Counted from the stretch's first letter, positions 9,315-18,160 are shown. The stretch is DNA of 64,000 nt from Flavobacterium gelidicaeli (GCF_013294005.1 NZ_JABSNK010000002.1:372001-436000); one strand, 5' to 3'. Made by a program: numbers and translations. Notes: generated from the letters alone by a model not told the origin.

Positions 9315-10319
9315 ATGAAAACACTCTTACTTCTTTTATTTGTTACTGTTTCATTTGCTCAAATTCGGGGTAAGGTAGTTGGTCTTAATGGGAGGCCTCT
9401 TGTTGCTGCAAATGTATATTTTGACGGAACTACAGTTGCTACATTGACGGATAACAAAGGGGATTTTGTAATAGACAACACTTTTAAATTAAATACTCTT
9501 TTAGCCATAAGTTATTTAGGGTATGAAACGCAATATTTAAAAATTGATTCGGATAATGAATTGTATGTCACTTTAAAAGAATTGGCTGAGAACTTGGATG
9601 AAGTTGTGATCAAAAAAGATCTTTTTACCAGAAAGCAAAAGATGGAGTTGTTTAGAAATCAATTTTTAGGTAATACTTCGTTTGGTAAAGCTTCAAAAAT
9701 TGAAAATGAAATCGATATCTATTTTGTATATGATAAAGATAAAACCACATTAGAAGCATTCTCACAAAATCCTTTAATAATCATTAATAGTGCGTTAGGA
9801 TATAAGATAACCTATGAGTTATCAAGTTTTCAAACTAAATTTTGGAAAGTTAGCATTAGCTCTAGAGACGTTTCACAGAGTTTTTTTTCAGGTTTATCTC
9901 GTTTCGAAGAAATAAATTCTAGTTCCAAAATAATTAAAAACAGACAGAAGTGTTATAGTGGTTCACAATTAGAATTTTTTAGAAATTTAAGAAATGAAAC
10001 CTTAGGGAAAGGCAATTTTTTAGTCTTCGAAAAATCATATCAAGTTAGCCCAAAGGATAGTTTTAATGTAAAGGATACTTTAGGTTTAAAAAAGGTTGAA
10101 GTCTTAAAACAAGAAAGAGGCTTGCATAATAAAAAATTTGTAGCTGAATTTAGTTTGTTACACAAAAAAGCAGGTCAGTCAAAAATTATTTTGGAAACTG
10201 CTTCGTTTTATATCGATCAATTTGGTCTAAATTCAAATGTTCATGATATAAGTTTTTCGGGTAAATTATCAGAGCAAAGAGTGGGTAATATGCTTCCAGC
10301 GAATTATAAAATTAATTAA
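9315..10319 (+). CDS. Secreted protein with carboxypeptidase-regulatory-like (CarboxypepD_reg) domain
   Basis: The 334-residue protein begins with a signal peptide ending VSFAQ. A beta-sandwich domain at about 18-95 follows, with the familiar GKVVGLNGRPLVAANVYFDGT and NKGDFVID pattern. This domain is the plug-side module of TonB-linked and many other envelope proteins in Bacteroidota. The remaining 240 residues have no barrel and no motif I can name. It probably resides in the periplasm or at the outer membrane. It lies between the intact and broken copies of the GNAT/unknown gene pair. Confidence 0.8.
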   Translation: MKTLLLLLFVTVSFAQIRGKVVGLNGRPLVAANVYFDGTTVATLTDNKGDFVIDNTFKLNTLLAISYLGYETQYLKIDSDNELYVTLKELAENLDEVVIKKDLFTRKQKMELFRNQFLGNTSFGKASKIENEIDIYFVYDKDKTTLEAFSQNPLIIINSALGYKITYELSSFQTKFWKVSISSRDVSQSFFSGLSRFEEINSSSKIIKNRQKCYSGSQLEFFRNLRNETLGKGNFLVFEKSYQVSPKDSFNVKDTLGLKKVEVLKQERGLHNKKFVAEFSLLHKKAGQSKIILETASFYIDQFGLNSNVHDISFSGKLSEQRVGNMLPANYKIN

Positions 10320-10342
10320 TTGTTACTGTTAAACATGAAAAA

Positions 10343-10630
10343 TAAATTTTACTTTCGCAATCAAAGAATTCAATACGCAGAATATTGTGGGTTTAATTAT
10401 CATTAAAGAACAGCTATTATAGACCAAATCGAAGAAAAATATTTGATAGATTCGAAATGGGCTAGGAAGAAAAAGAAAAGTTTGCCGATTTTTTGTTAAC
10501 TTATTCTGTAGGTAACCAATTTGATTACAAAGCTAAAACATTAGCTATTTATGAGCAGATTAAAGTAGATAGTAAGACCTTTTCTTTTGGGACTTCTGCC
10601 AAGATTGCTAATCTTAAAAAATTGATGTAG
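10343..10630 (+). pseudogene. Chimeric remnant of the GNAT gene joined to the 8297-8674 gene
   Basis: Bases 10343-10410 match the middle of the acetyltransferase gene (translation FTFAIKEFNTQNIVGLIIIKE against FTFAIKELDTQKIAGLIII). At 10411 the match switches to the 8297-8674 gene: TAIIDQIEEKYLI, then after a deletion and frameshift FADFLLTYSVGNQFDY and VDSKTFSFG, ending at the TAG at 10628-10630. No continuous frame or start exists. It is the scar of a duplication followed by deletion. The two pieces are in the opposite order to the intact pair. Confidence 0.85.
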
Positions 10631-10725
10631 GGATAACTTAGAATTAATGATAGAATAACTTTTTATATTTTATAGGTTGTAATTTAGTTAAGCATAACTA
10701 TTTGTAAACTATTTAATTAGATAAA

Positions 10726-11772
10726 ATGAAAAAGATTCTAACACTTGCCTTTTTGAGTATCATTATAGGCTCCTGCAAAAAAGAAAATAATGCGATTCAA
10801 AATAAGAATGTTTCTGAGGTAAAAGAAAACGCTGCTGGTAGTAGTGAAGCTTCCAAGGAAACACTTTTTGTAGATTCATTCGATTGGTCCAAAATTCCAG
10901 AATCGTCAGCAGCTATTGGAGTATTTCCATACGTTACTGCTCCAGAAGGATTTGTAGTTTTGGAAGATGGGCATAATGAGATTGCCAAAAACGGAATGAC
11001 AAATTTTTTCGATTTCAATAAATTGTTTATCTATGACGGCAATTCTTTTTTTAGAGCTGAAGGTAAAAAAGCTAGTTTGTATTTGATTATGAATGATGTT
11101 AATGCTGAATTTAATCAATTAAAATTTGATAAAAGCGTTGATAATTATCTAAAAAAAATTGGAGCAGTTTTATTATATGGTGGTCAAATTCCTGTAAGTA
11201 AGTTAGATGCGCTGCAGCAAACAGAAGAAAAAGCAGCATACAAATACATTCAATCTGCCGGAAGTCCTTATGATAATTCAGTTCGGAATTATGCTTTGAA
11301 TCATAAAAACGGAAAAATATTCATTCAGTTGGGTTCTAATTCGGCTCATTCTGAAATAGGAGTTATTGAATTAGAAGGTTTTAAGCAAACAATTAAAGCG
11401 CCAACTGCTTCAGAGATGCAGAAAGAAATTGACTCGAAAGGAAAAGCAGTTTTGAATATTAATTTTGATATTGACAAAGCAACTTTGCAAGATGATGGAC
11501 AAAAATTAGTGGATCAAATTTTTGCTTTATTGTCTAAAAATAAAACATTAAAACTCTCTATTGAGGGACATACAGATGCCACTGGAAGTTTAGAACATAA
11601 TAAAAAATTGTCTGCAGATAGAGCCAATACAGTTATGTATGCTCTTGCAGCCAAAGGAATCGATATAAAAAGGTTAAAAGCAATTGGATTTGGTTGTGAA
11701 AAGCCAATCGCACCTAATAATTCAGAAGAAAACAAAGCTAAAAATCGCAGAGTCGAATTAGTGAAATTTTAA
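10726..11772 (+). CDS. OmpA family lipoprotein
   Basis: The 348-residue protein has a lipoprotein signal (IIIGSC, Cys17), then a region of unknown function, then a C-terminal OmpA peptidoglycan-binding domain at about 235-348. That domain contains NINFDIDKATL, IEGHTDATGSLEHN and LSADRANTV, ending in AKNRRVELV. The HTDxxG and NRRV motifs are those that hold diaminopimelate in OmpA/Pal proteins. It should anchor the outer membrane to peptidoglycan. It sits 13 bases before hemF and may be co-transcribed with it. Confidence 0.93.
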   Translation: MKKILTLAFLSIIIGSCKKENNAIQNKNVSEVKENAAGSSEASKETLFVDSFDWSKIPESSAAIGVFPYVTAPEGFVVLEDGHNEIAKNGMTNFFDFNKLFIYDGNSFFRAEGKKASLYLIMNDVNAEFNQLKFDKSVDNYLKKIGAVLLYGGQIPVSKLDALQQTEEKAAYKYIQSAGSPYDNSVRNYALNHKNGKIFIQLGSNSAHSEIGVIELEGFKQTIKAPTASEMQKEIDSKGKAVLNINFDIDKATLQDDGQKLVDQIFALLSKNKTLKLSIEGHTDATGSLEHNKKLSADRANTVMYALAAKGIDIKRLKAIGFGCEKPIAPNNSEENKAKNRRVELVKF

Positions 11773-11785
11773 AATAAAAAATAGA

Positions 11786-12688
11786 ATGAAAGATCAGTTT
11801 TTCGCATACATACAAAACTTACAAGATCAAATCGTAGCTGGACTAGAAGCTGTTGATGGTCAAGCCAAATTCAAAGAAGATCTTTGGGATCGTCCAGAAG
11901 GCGGAGGAGGTCGTACACGTGTAATCGAGAACGGAAAAGTTTTTGAAAAAGGCGGTGTTAATATTTCAGCTGTTCATGGGAAATTGCCAGAAGCGATGCA
12001 AAAAATGTTTGGCGTAGGCGAAGCAGATTTCTTTGCTTGCGGACTAAGCTTGGTTTTGCACCCAAAGAGTCCTATGGTGCCTACGGTGCATGCAAACTGG
12101 CGCTATTTCGAAATGTACGATGAGAACGGAAGTGTAATCCAACAATGGTTTGGTGGTGGACAAGATTTAACCCCTTACTATTTGTTTGAAGAAGATGCTG
12201 TTCACTTTCATGAAACGTGTAAGACGGCTTGTGATAAACACAATCCAGATTTTTATCCAAAATATAAAAAGCAATGTGACGCTTATTTCTGGAATGCCCA
12301 TCGTCATGAAGCGCGCGGAATAGGAGGATTGTTCTTTGATTATTGCAAAGCTACTGATGATATGAGGATGGAAGATTGGTTCAGCTTTGTGTCTGAAGTT
12401 GGGAATAGTTTCTTGCAAGCTTATGTTCCAATTGTTGAAAAAAGAAAAGATTTGGAGTATTCTCCAGCCCAAAAAACATGGCAAGAAATTCGTCGTGGTC
12501 GTTATGTGGAGTTCAATTTGGTTCACGATAAAGGAACATTATTTGGTTTAAAAACCAATGGAAGAATTGAATCAATTTTAATGAGTTTGCCGCCGCATGT
12601 GCAATGGGTGTACGATCATCATCCAGAAGTAGGCAGTGAGGAAGAGAAACTTATCAAGGTATTAGAACATCCTAAAGATTGGATTTAA
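11786..12688 (+). CDS. hemF: Oxygen-dependent coproporphyrinogen III oxidase
   Basis: The 300-residue enzyme converts coproporphyrinogen III to protoporphyrinogen IX with O2. Family signatures are RPEGGGGRTRVIENG (about 36-50), VHANWRYFE, WFGGGQDLTPYY (the conserved GGxDLTP core), AHRHEARGIGGLFFDY (about 171-186), and near the C-terminus GRYVEFNLVHDKGTLFGL. All are intact. Use of HemF indicates aerobic heme synthesis. The gene is closed by a perfect hairpin at 12690-12733. Confidence 0.97.
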   Translation: MKDQFFAYIQNLQDQIVAGLEAVDGQAKFKEDLWDRPEGGGGRTRVIENGKVFEKGGVNISAVHGKLPEAMQKMFGVGEADFFACGLSLVLHPKSPMVPTVHANWRYFEMYDENGSVIQQWFGGGQDLTPYYLFEEDAVHFHETCKTACDKHNPDFYPKYKKQCDAYFWNAHRHEARGIGGLFFDYCKATDDMRMEDWFSFVSEVGNSFLQAYVPIVEKRKDLEYSPAQKTWQEIRRGRYVEFNLVHDKGTLFGLKTNGRIESILMSLPPHVQWVYDHHPEVGSEEEKLIKVLEHPKDWI

Positions 12689-12689
12689 T

Positions 12690-12733
12690 ATAAACAACAA
12701 ATCCCTAGAGTAATCTAGGGATTTGTTGTTTAT
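12690..12733. terminator. Bidirectional terminator between hemF and the convergent envelope gene
   Basis: A perfect 20-bp stem (12690-12709 with 12714-12733) has a four-base loop GTAA. The A/T-rich outer stem ends give U-runs in both directions, which suits termination of hemF from the left and of the 12746-14713 gene from the right. Confidence 0.9.
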
Positions 12734-12745
12734 AGCACTAATTAA

Positions 12746-14713
12746 TTATTTCATTTCTTCAAAAGCATCTAAAAATTGCAAAATGATGTTTTTGTTGTCT
12801 TTAACAGCATTTAATCTCATGTCAAATCTAAGTTTATTGTTTTTTAATTTCTTAGGAGATTGCATTTCTAAGCGATTAAATTGATGGCTAAGTTTGATTA
12901 ATTTGGCATCATCGTTAGATTGATTTTTAACTTGCTCTTGATAAGATTTGGCTAGCTCTTCAAAATTTACTGCTGCCATTAAGGAGTTTTTACTCAGCTT
13001 GCTTTTAATGTCTTTTACGAAGCCGCCATTTGAAAATTTGTCAAATGCATCAGGAACGTTTCCTATAACAATTACATCTTTGTCTTTCAAAATAAAGAAA
13101 TCTCCGTATTCTGTAGTTTTAGTAAAGTAATATAAATCACCATCAGCTTGTAAAAATTCTTTTCTAACCAATAACTGAATTAGTTTATCGCCAAAAGTAG
13201 GATGCGTTGAGGTAAATACCATTGAGAAAAACGGAATCGATTTTGTAGTCGTGTTTTCTATTTCTTGACTTTCATAATTTTCATCGTATTCGTAAGTTTT
13301 GGTAGTAATGTCTACTTTTTTAACGTTGTGTAAAAAGAAACTTAAATCACCATCAAACAAAGTTGAAATAGCTTCTTCATCTACTAAAGTTGAAATCAAG
13401 TCTATTGATAAAGCGATATCTTTATTAAATTCAGATTTTCCTCCTAAAAATTGATTGATAAATGAAGGGATATTAGTCAACAACTCTTTTGTGTTAAGAT
13501 GATAAGACATGTATGCTAGTGGCTTTTCAGCAGGAAAATAAGCATAAATGTTTTTATTTACTTTTCTATTGGTTACCTTCTGCATTATGCTGGCCATTTC
13601 GTCATTGTATTCTACTATTTCTTCTAGTCGAATATTATCATTGTCAAAATAAGCATTCAAATTAATTCCTTTTACAAAATCACCAAATTTATATTCCTTT
13701 GGAAAGTAATTGGTTAAACCTGATAAAGCTCGGATATTTTTGTACATATTACTGGTGCTTTCTAGGAATGAACCGTAATTTATCCAAGAAGAGATGTCAG
13801 CTTTACTATCGATTTTGTCAGAATACGGCGCTGTAAACCCATTATTAAATAAAGATTTTACATAGGCCACTTGTTTTTCTGTTTGTGTTTTTTCAAATAG
13901 AGCTTTTTTGTTTAAGTAAGTTTCGTAACTATCATCTTCCTCATCCATCTCTACAACTTCCGTGTCATATTGGTCTTCACCTGTCTCTTCTACAACTTCA
14001 ACAGTATTATAAGCTTCTGCTGCTTCTAAGTCACCAACAACTGCTGTCTCTACAGGTCCATCATATACCGTTGGTCCATCATATACTGTTTCATAAGATT
14101 CTTCAGCATTCAAAATCCCTACAGCTGCAGTGTCTACCACAATGTACGCAGAATCAGTTACGGCGTAAGCCTCTTGCTCTTCAGAGTAATCATCATAATC
14201 TTCGTCATCATAAGAATGAGCGTAAGCGTTACGAGGAAATTTAGTAGTATATTCAAAGACGACCATAAAATCCTTATTCCAAGCAAGTGTTCCTTTCTTG
14301 TTATTTGGATCTGATTTAATCATTGAAAAAGTTCCAAAATCTAAAATTTCAATTTTATTATCATCAGCTATAACGTCATTACTTTCTTTTTGGCGAAGCA
14401 AAATTTCTCTTAGTAAAGCACTATCTTTCAAGGGTATTGTAGCTTGAGTATATGTAATACTATCTGTAAAATTTCCTAAAAAAGTGGCGTTTTTCTTTAA
14501 ATCTACAACTGCATTCAATTCATCATTGCTGATAAATTGACTTGATTTGTTGAGTTTTTGTAATAACGAATGATTTAAAACCTCAGCAGCGCTAACTTTT
14601 TTAGTTATTTGAGCACCATTATATTGTACAAATAAGTCGTAATTATTATTTTTTGTTTGGGCAAAAGAAAAAGTACTGCAAAGGAAGAGCAGTAAAAAAG
14701 AAAATTGTTTCAT
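12746..14713 (-). CDS. Secreted protein of unknown function with acidic Tyr-rich insert
   Basis: The 655-residue protein has a clear signal peptide ending TFSFAQ. The N- and C-terminal parts look like folded periplasmic domains and slightly recall large Bacteroidota DUF4836-type proteins, but I cannot assign a family. Residues about 165-265 are low complexity: Asp, Glu and Tyr with short repeats such as VYDGP twice. It is expressed with the lipoprotein gene upstream (14719-15348, five bases away), so the two products may work together at the envelope. Confidence 0.75.
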   Translation of the reverse strand: MKQFSFLLLFLCSTFSFAQTKNNNYDLFVQYNGAQITKKVSAAEVLNHSLLQKLNKSSQFISNDELNAVVDLKKNATFLGNFTDSITYTQATIPLKDSALLREILLRQKESNDVIADDNKIEILDFGTFSMIKSDPNNKKGTLAWNKDFMVVFEYTTKFPRNAYAHSYDDEDYDDYSEEQEAYAVTDSAYIVVDTAAVGILNAEESYETVYDGPTVYDGPVETAVVGDLEAAEAYNTVEVVEETGEDQYDTEVVEMDEEDDSYETYLNKKALFEKTQTEKQVAYVKSLFNNGFTAPYSDKIDSKADISSWINYGSFLESTSNMYKNIRALSGLTNYFPKEYKFGDFVKGINLNAYFDNDNIRLEEIVEYNDEMASIMQKVTNRKVNKNIYAYFPAEKPLAYMSYHLNTKELLTNIPSFINQFLGGKSEFNKDIALSIDLISTLVDEEAISTLFDGDLSFFLHNVKKVDITTKTYEYDENYESQEIENTTTKSIPFFSMVFTSTHPTFGDKLIQLLVRKEFLQADGDLYYFTKTTEYGDFFILKDKDVIVIGNVPDAFDKFSNGGFVKDIKSKLSKNSLMAAVNFEELAKSYQEQVKNQSNDDAKLIKLSHQFNRLEMQSPKKLKNNKLRFDMRLNAVKDNKNIILQFLDAFEEMK

Positions 14714-14718
14714 AATAG

Positions 14719-15348
14719 TTATAAATTGATTGAATTGTTCATTAGTAACGGGTATTGAAGTACGTCATAAACGTTTTGTTTCAAGAAAATCGTTTTTTGA
14801 TTTTTAGACAATTTACTTCTAGAGTTCCCTACAGACTGAATGTTTTTATCGAAAGAGTAAATAGCGGTTATCGTTGCCGCTTGTAGGTCTGCTTTTTTAT
14901 TGGGGTCTTGACCTAATTTTTTAGGAATTGGGTAATTGGTATTCCTTACAAATCCCCCAGATTTATTAGGTAAAAAGTTGGTTTGTTGTTTTTGATTATT
15001 AATCGAATTCATAACTGCATTAAGCGCTTCTAAGTTTTTATAATCGAGATTAATTATAAAAATAAAATCATCAAAATTGGTTGTGGTTCTAACATTTGAG
15101 ATTCCATCTATTGTAGCTGCTTTTCTTTTAAAGTCAGCTAGTTTTTGGGTTATTTCTTGTTCATTAGGGATTTTTACACCGTTAACTTCTTCTAAAAAAA
15201 TAGCCGATTTTGTTTTAAACCAAGATTGTGAAAAATCAATGGTGAGTGTATATTCACCACTTTCATCATTGTGATGTTTAATGCGTTCAGTGATTTTAAA
15301 ACAACTTGTAAGTAAAAAACAACTTGTAATAATGAGAAATTTCTTCAT
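14719..15348 (-). CDS. Lipoprotein of unknown function
   Basis: The 209-residue protein begins MKKFLIITSCFLLTSCFK, a lipoprotein signal with the lipidated Cys at 16. The mature part is small and of mixed alpha/beta character, with no motif I recognise. It is the first gene of a two-gene unit with the 655-residue secreted protein and is divergent from hemB, so both share the intergenic region with the Crp-like site. Confidence 0.75.
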   Translation of the reverse strand: MKKFLIITSCFLLTSCFKITERIKHHNDESGEYTLTIDFSQSWFKTKSAIFLEEVNGVKIPNEQEITQKLADFKRKAATIDGISNVRTTTNFDDFIFIINLDYKNLEALNAVMNSINNQKQQTNFLPNKSGGFVRNTNYPIPKKLGQDPNKKADLQAATITAIYSFDKNIQSVGNSRSKLSKNQKTIFLKQNVYDVLQYPLLMNNSINL

Positions 15349-15430
15349 TTTACAAAAATAATACTATTTTTAAGAATCAGGTGCTTAAACGGGATAATCT
15401 CAAAAATTTGTTCCAATCATTCGTTTGTTT

Positions 15431-15475
15431 TGTGATTATTATCACAATCAGCTTGGCTATTTTTCCGTAACTTTG
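15431..15475 (+). promoter_or_regulatory. hemB promoter with Crp/Fnr-type palindrome
   Basis: TGTGATTATTATCACA at 15431-15446 matches the Crp/Fnr-family layout TGTGA-N6-TCACA exactly. TAACTTTG at 15468-15475 fits the flavobacterial -7 box. If transcription starts about 5 bases after the box, the palindrome is centred near -41.5, the standard position for a class II activator. The regulator itself is not in the window. Confidence 0.6.
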
Positions 15476-15558
15476 AGGCATTAAAATAATAACATAAATA
15501 ATTTGTATAAGCAGCTGTGACAACGGCTACTGATTGCAAATTTCTAATCCATAAATAT

Positions 15559-16554
15559 ATGTTTCCATTACAAAGAGGTAGAAGATTACGTGTTAACGAA
15601 TCAGTTAGAAGTTTAGTTCGCGAGACAAGTTTAAGCCCATCCGATTTTATGTTTCCCATGTTTATTGCTGAGGGCGAAAACGTACAAGTAGCAATCCCTT
15701 CTATGCCAGGAATCTTTCGTCGTTCAATAGATTTAACGGTAAAAGAGGTAAAAGAATTATTTGATTTGGGTATTCGCGCTGTAAACATTTATGTAAAAGT
15801 TAGCGAGGATTTAAAAGACAATACCGGTAAGGAAGCTTGGAATCCAAACGGATTAATGCAAGAAGCTATTCGTGCAATCAAAGTAGCTTGTCCAGAGATG
15901 GTTGTAATGCCTGACGTTGCTTTAGACCCCTATTCTGTTTATGGTCACGACGGAATAATAACTGATGGTGATGTCGCTAACGATCCTACAAATGATGCGT
16001 TGGTAAAAATGGCAATTTCACACGCTCAAGCAGGAGCTGATTTTGTTGCACCTTCAGACATGATGGATGGCCGTGTACTGCGCTTGCGCCAAGGTCTTGA
16101 TGCAGCAGGTTTCCATAATGTGGGCATCATGAGTTACTCCGCTAAGTATGCTTCGGCTTTTTATGGTCCTTTTCGAGATGCTCTAGACAGTGCACCGAGA
16201 GAATCAGATGTTGTGGTGCCAAAAGATAAAAAAACTTACCAAATGGATTATGCAAACCGCATAGAAGCAATTAAGGAAGCGCTTTGGGATGTTGAAGAAG
16301 GGGCTGATATGGTTATGGTGAAACCAGGAATTGCTTATTTAGATATTGTTCGAGAAATAAAAAACGCAGTCAATGTTCCTGTAACGGTGTATCATGTTTC
16401 GGGTGAATATGCAATGATTAAAGCTGCTGCCGAAAGAGGTTGGTTAGATCACGATAAAATTATGATGGAGCAATTAATGTGCATTAAACGAGCAGGGGCT
16501 AGTTTGATCTCGACTTATTTTGCTAAGGAAGCAGCGGTATTATTAAACAAATAA
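15559..16554 (+). CDS. hemB: Porphobilinogen synthase (5-aminolevulinate dehydratase), Mg-type
   Basis: The 331-residue enzyme condenses two 5-aminolevulinates to porphobilinogen. Both catalytic lysines are present, in MSYSAKYASAFYGPF and MVMVKPGIAYLD. The metal loop reads DVALDPYSVYGHDG, so the cysteines of Zn-dependent enzymes are replaced by Ala/Asp. By family knowledge this marks a Mg/K-dependent enzyme. I prefer the ATG at 15559 (MFPLQRGRRLR, the usual N-terminus) to the in-frame GTG at 15517. Confidence 0.96.
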   Translation: MFPLQRGRRLRVNESVRSLVRETSLSPSDFMFPMFIAEGENVQVAIPSMPGIFRRSIDLTVKEVKELFDLGIRAVNIYVKVSEDLKDNTGKEAWNPNGLMQEAIRAIKVACPEMVVMPDVALDPYSVYGHDGIITDGDVANDPTNDALVKMAISHAQAGADFVAPSDMMDGRVLRLRQGLDAAGFHNVGIMSYSAKYASAFYGPFRDALDSAPRESDVVVPKDKKTYQMDYANRIEAIKEALWDVEEGADMVMVKPGIAYLDIVREIKNAVNVPVTVYHVSGEYAMIKAAAERGWLDHDKIMMEQLMCIKRAGASLISTYFAKEAAVLLNK

Positions 16555-16604
16555 ATGATTGAAAAAAAGCGTATTTTTACGCTAAAAAATAATATTTAAA
16601 TTAT

Positions 16605-17528
16605 ATGAAAAAAGGATTACTAGTAGCTATGATGTTTGCCTGTTTGACAACATTTGCACAAAAAATTAAAATTAAAAAGGACAAAATCAGTATTGATGAT
16701 GTTGAGGTTGCAATTTTAGATAAACAGAAGTTAGTTTATAAAATTGTTTCTTTAGATAATAGGCCTATTTTTTCAATTGAGAGAAAGGTAAGTTCATTAA
16801 TTGATGGGTCAACGGTTTATTGGAGTGTATTAACTGATTTGTCTACTAATAAAACAAATGAAGTTTTAGACTATGGTAAAGATCAAGGCCTGAGTTTTCA
16901 AAATGCTATTGTGGCGAGTGTTTGTAATGAAAAATACAAATTTATTAGCGCCGCAGGTATAGATGAAAAAGGTGTTTTAGAATTTATTAATGGAACACCA
17001 ACAGATATTGATAAAGTTTTGGGAGATGCTAATTTAAAGGCAAAAAACGAACTTAAGGCTGAAAATGATGTGATGGTAAAAGCTAAAGTATCCGTTAAAA
17101 ACAGCGATATTTTTCAACTTCAAGATGTTGCTGGTAAAGAGGTGAATGTTGTTATTGGCTCCATTAATAAAAAAAGTATTGTATTTATTGCAGGCTTTGC
17201 GCCAAGCTTAGTTTATGAAGTGAATTCATTATACAGCGAATTAGATAATAATAGTAGAAAGCAAAATAGATCAAGACTTGTTGGTAGCTGGTATGACGTA
17301 AAATTAGGATCTGAAAACCCTACTACTAATAAACGTGTTAAAAATGAAATAATCACTTGGGATAACAAATATTTCGGATTAAGAGGAGCTGTATCTGGTA
17401 TGGAAAAAATAAGTTCTGCAGGTTTAGAAAAAGGAGATCTTGAAATTTATGGCGGTGCAGAAACATTACCTAATAGAATTGTAGCTAAATTGCTGTTTCA
17501 TGGCTACACTTTTGAGGCAATGAAATAG
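16605..17528 (+). CDS. Secreted protein of unknown function inserted after hemB
   Basis: The 307-residue protein has a signal peptide ending TTFAQ, then a Lys-rich beta-type region (KIKIKKDKISIDDVEVAI). I recognise no domain. It lies 50 bases after hemB. A degenerate copy of the last codons of hemB follows it at 17558-17592, so this gene was probably inserted or moved here, separating hemB from the cytochrome gene. Confidence 0.75.
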   Translation: MKKGLLVAMMFACLTTFAQKIKIKKDKISIDDVEVAILDKQKLVYKIVSLDNRPIFSIERKVSSLIDGSTVYWSVLTDLSTNKTNEVLDYGKDQGLSFQNAIVASVCNEKYKFISAAGIDEKGVLEFINGTPTDIDKVLGDANLKAKNELKAENDVMVKAKVSVKNSDIFQLQDVAGKEVNVVIGSINKKSIVFIAGFAPSLVYEVNSLYSELDNNSRKQNRSRLVGSWYDVKLGSENPTTNKRVKNEIITWDNKYFGLRGAVSGMEKISSAGLEKGDLEIYGGAETLPNRIVAKLLFHGYTFEAMK

Positions 17529-17557
17529 TATTATTCTTAATACTTTATAATGCTAAT

Positions 17558-17592
17558 TTATTAAGGAAGTAGAGCTGTTATTAAACAAATAA
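17558..17592 (+). pseudogene. Second, degenerate copy of the hemB 3' end
   Basis: From 17563 the frame reads KEVELLLNK then TAA at 17590-17592, against the hemB end AKEAAVLLNK then TAA. The DNA GTTATTAAACAAATAAA nearly matches the end of hemB. There is no start and no upstream homology beyond about 35 bases. It marks the edge of a duplication or insertion. Confidence 0.65.
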
Positions 17593-17595
17593 AGC

Positions 17596-17638
17596 TGATA
17601 ATTATCATTTTATAAAAATAGCAATTGTGTTAACTTTG
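17596..17638 (+). promoter_or_regulatory. Cytochrome c gene promoter with Fur-like palindrome
   Basis: TGATAATTATCA at 17596-17607 is a perfect palindrome identical to the one at 3299-3310. The match extends to AGCTGATAATTATCAT, in the same orientation relative to the gene it precedes. TAACTTTG at 17631-17638 fits the -7 box. The palindrome centre would be near -41. Confidence 0.5.
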
Positions 17639-17657
17639 AGTTTAAATACTTCAAATT

Positions 17658-18071
17658 ATGAAAAAATTAATCTTTATTGGAATCGTTTTTCTAGCTTTCG
17701 CTTGTAAAAAACAAGAAACAGAATCATTTGGTAAACAAGAGCCAGCGGCAAATACAGAAGCTTCTTCAGAAGGTATGCAGGCAGAAGTACAAACCCCAGA
17801 AAAATTAGGAGAAACTATTTTTAACGGAAAAGGTACTTGTGCAACATGTCATAAAGTAGATTCTAAATTAATTGGACCTAGTGTTCAAGAGATTGCGTCT
17901 GTTTATAAAGCCAAGGGAGGTAATATCATAGCTTTCTTAAAAGACGATGCAAAACCTTTAGTTGATCCAACTCAGTATGAGGTAATGAAAGCAAATTTTG
18001 CAATTACAAAGGCAATGTCTGCAGAAGAATTACAAGGATTAGAGGCATATATATATTCTAATTTAAAATAA
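17658..18071 (+). CDS. Class I cytochrome c lipoprotein
   Basis: The 137-residue protein has a lipoprotein signal (FLAFAC, Cys16), a 30-residue low-complexity linker, and one c-type heme site CATCHK (about 59-64). A conserved GPS follows at 70-72, with Met residues near the C-terminus able to act as axial ligand (ITKAMSAEEL). It is probably a membrane-anchored periplasmic electron carrier, for example to an oxidase. It lies downstream of hemB and has its own promoter. Confidence 0.92.
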   Translation: MKKLIFIGIVFLAFACKKQETESFGKQEPAANTEASSEGMQAEVQTPEKLGETIFNGKGTCATCHKVDSKLIGPSVQEIASVYKAKGGNIIAFLKDDAKPLVDPTQYEVMKANFAITKAMSAEELQGLEAYIYSNLK

Positions 18072-18160
18072 TTTATAAAGAGATTTTAAGGTTTTGCTAC
18101 TATTCCCCATACTTTGGGTAAAAGGGCTAGAAAACTAAGATTTACACTAGCTCTTTTAAT

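Noticed and set aside
13885..14244. Plus-strand frame of 119 codons rich in His and Leu
   Set aside because: It is the reverse strand of the acidic Tyr-rich insert of the 12746-14713 gene; composition comes from that repeat.
16568..16583. Terminator after hemB
   Set aside because: The stem is only six base pairs and no T-run follows on the plus strand.
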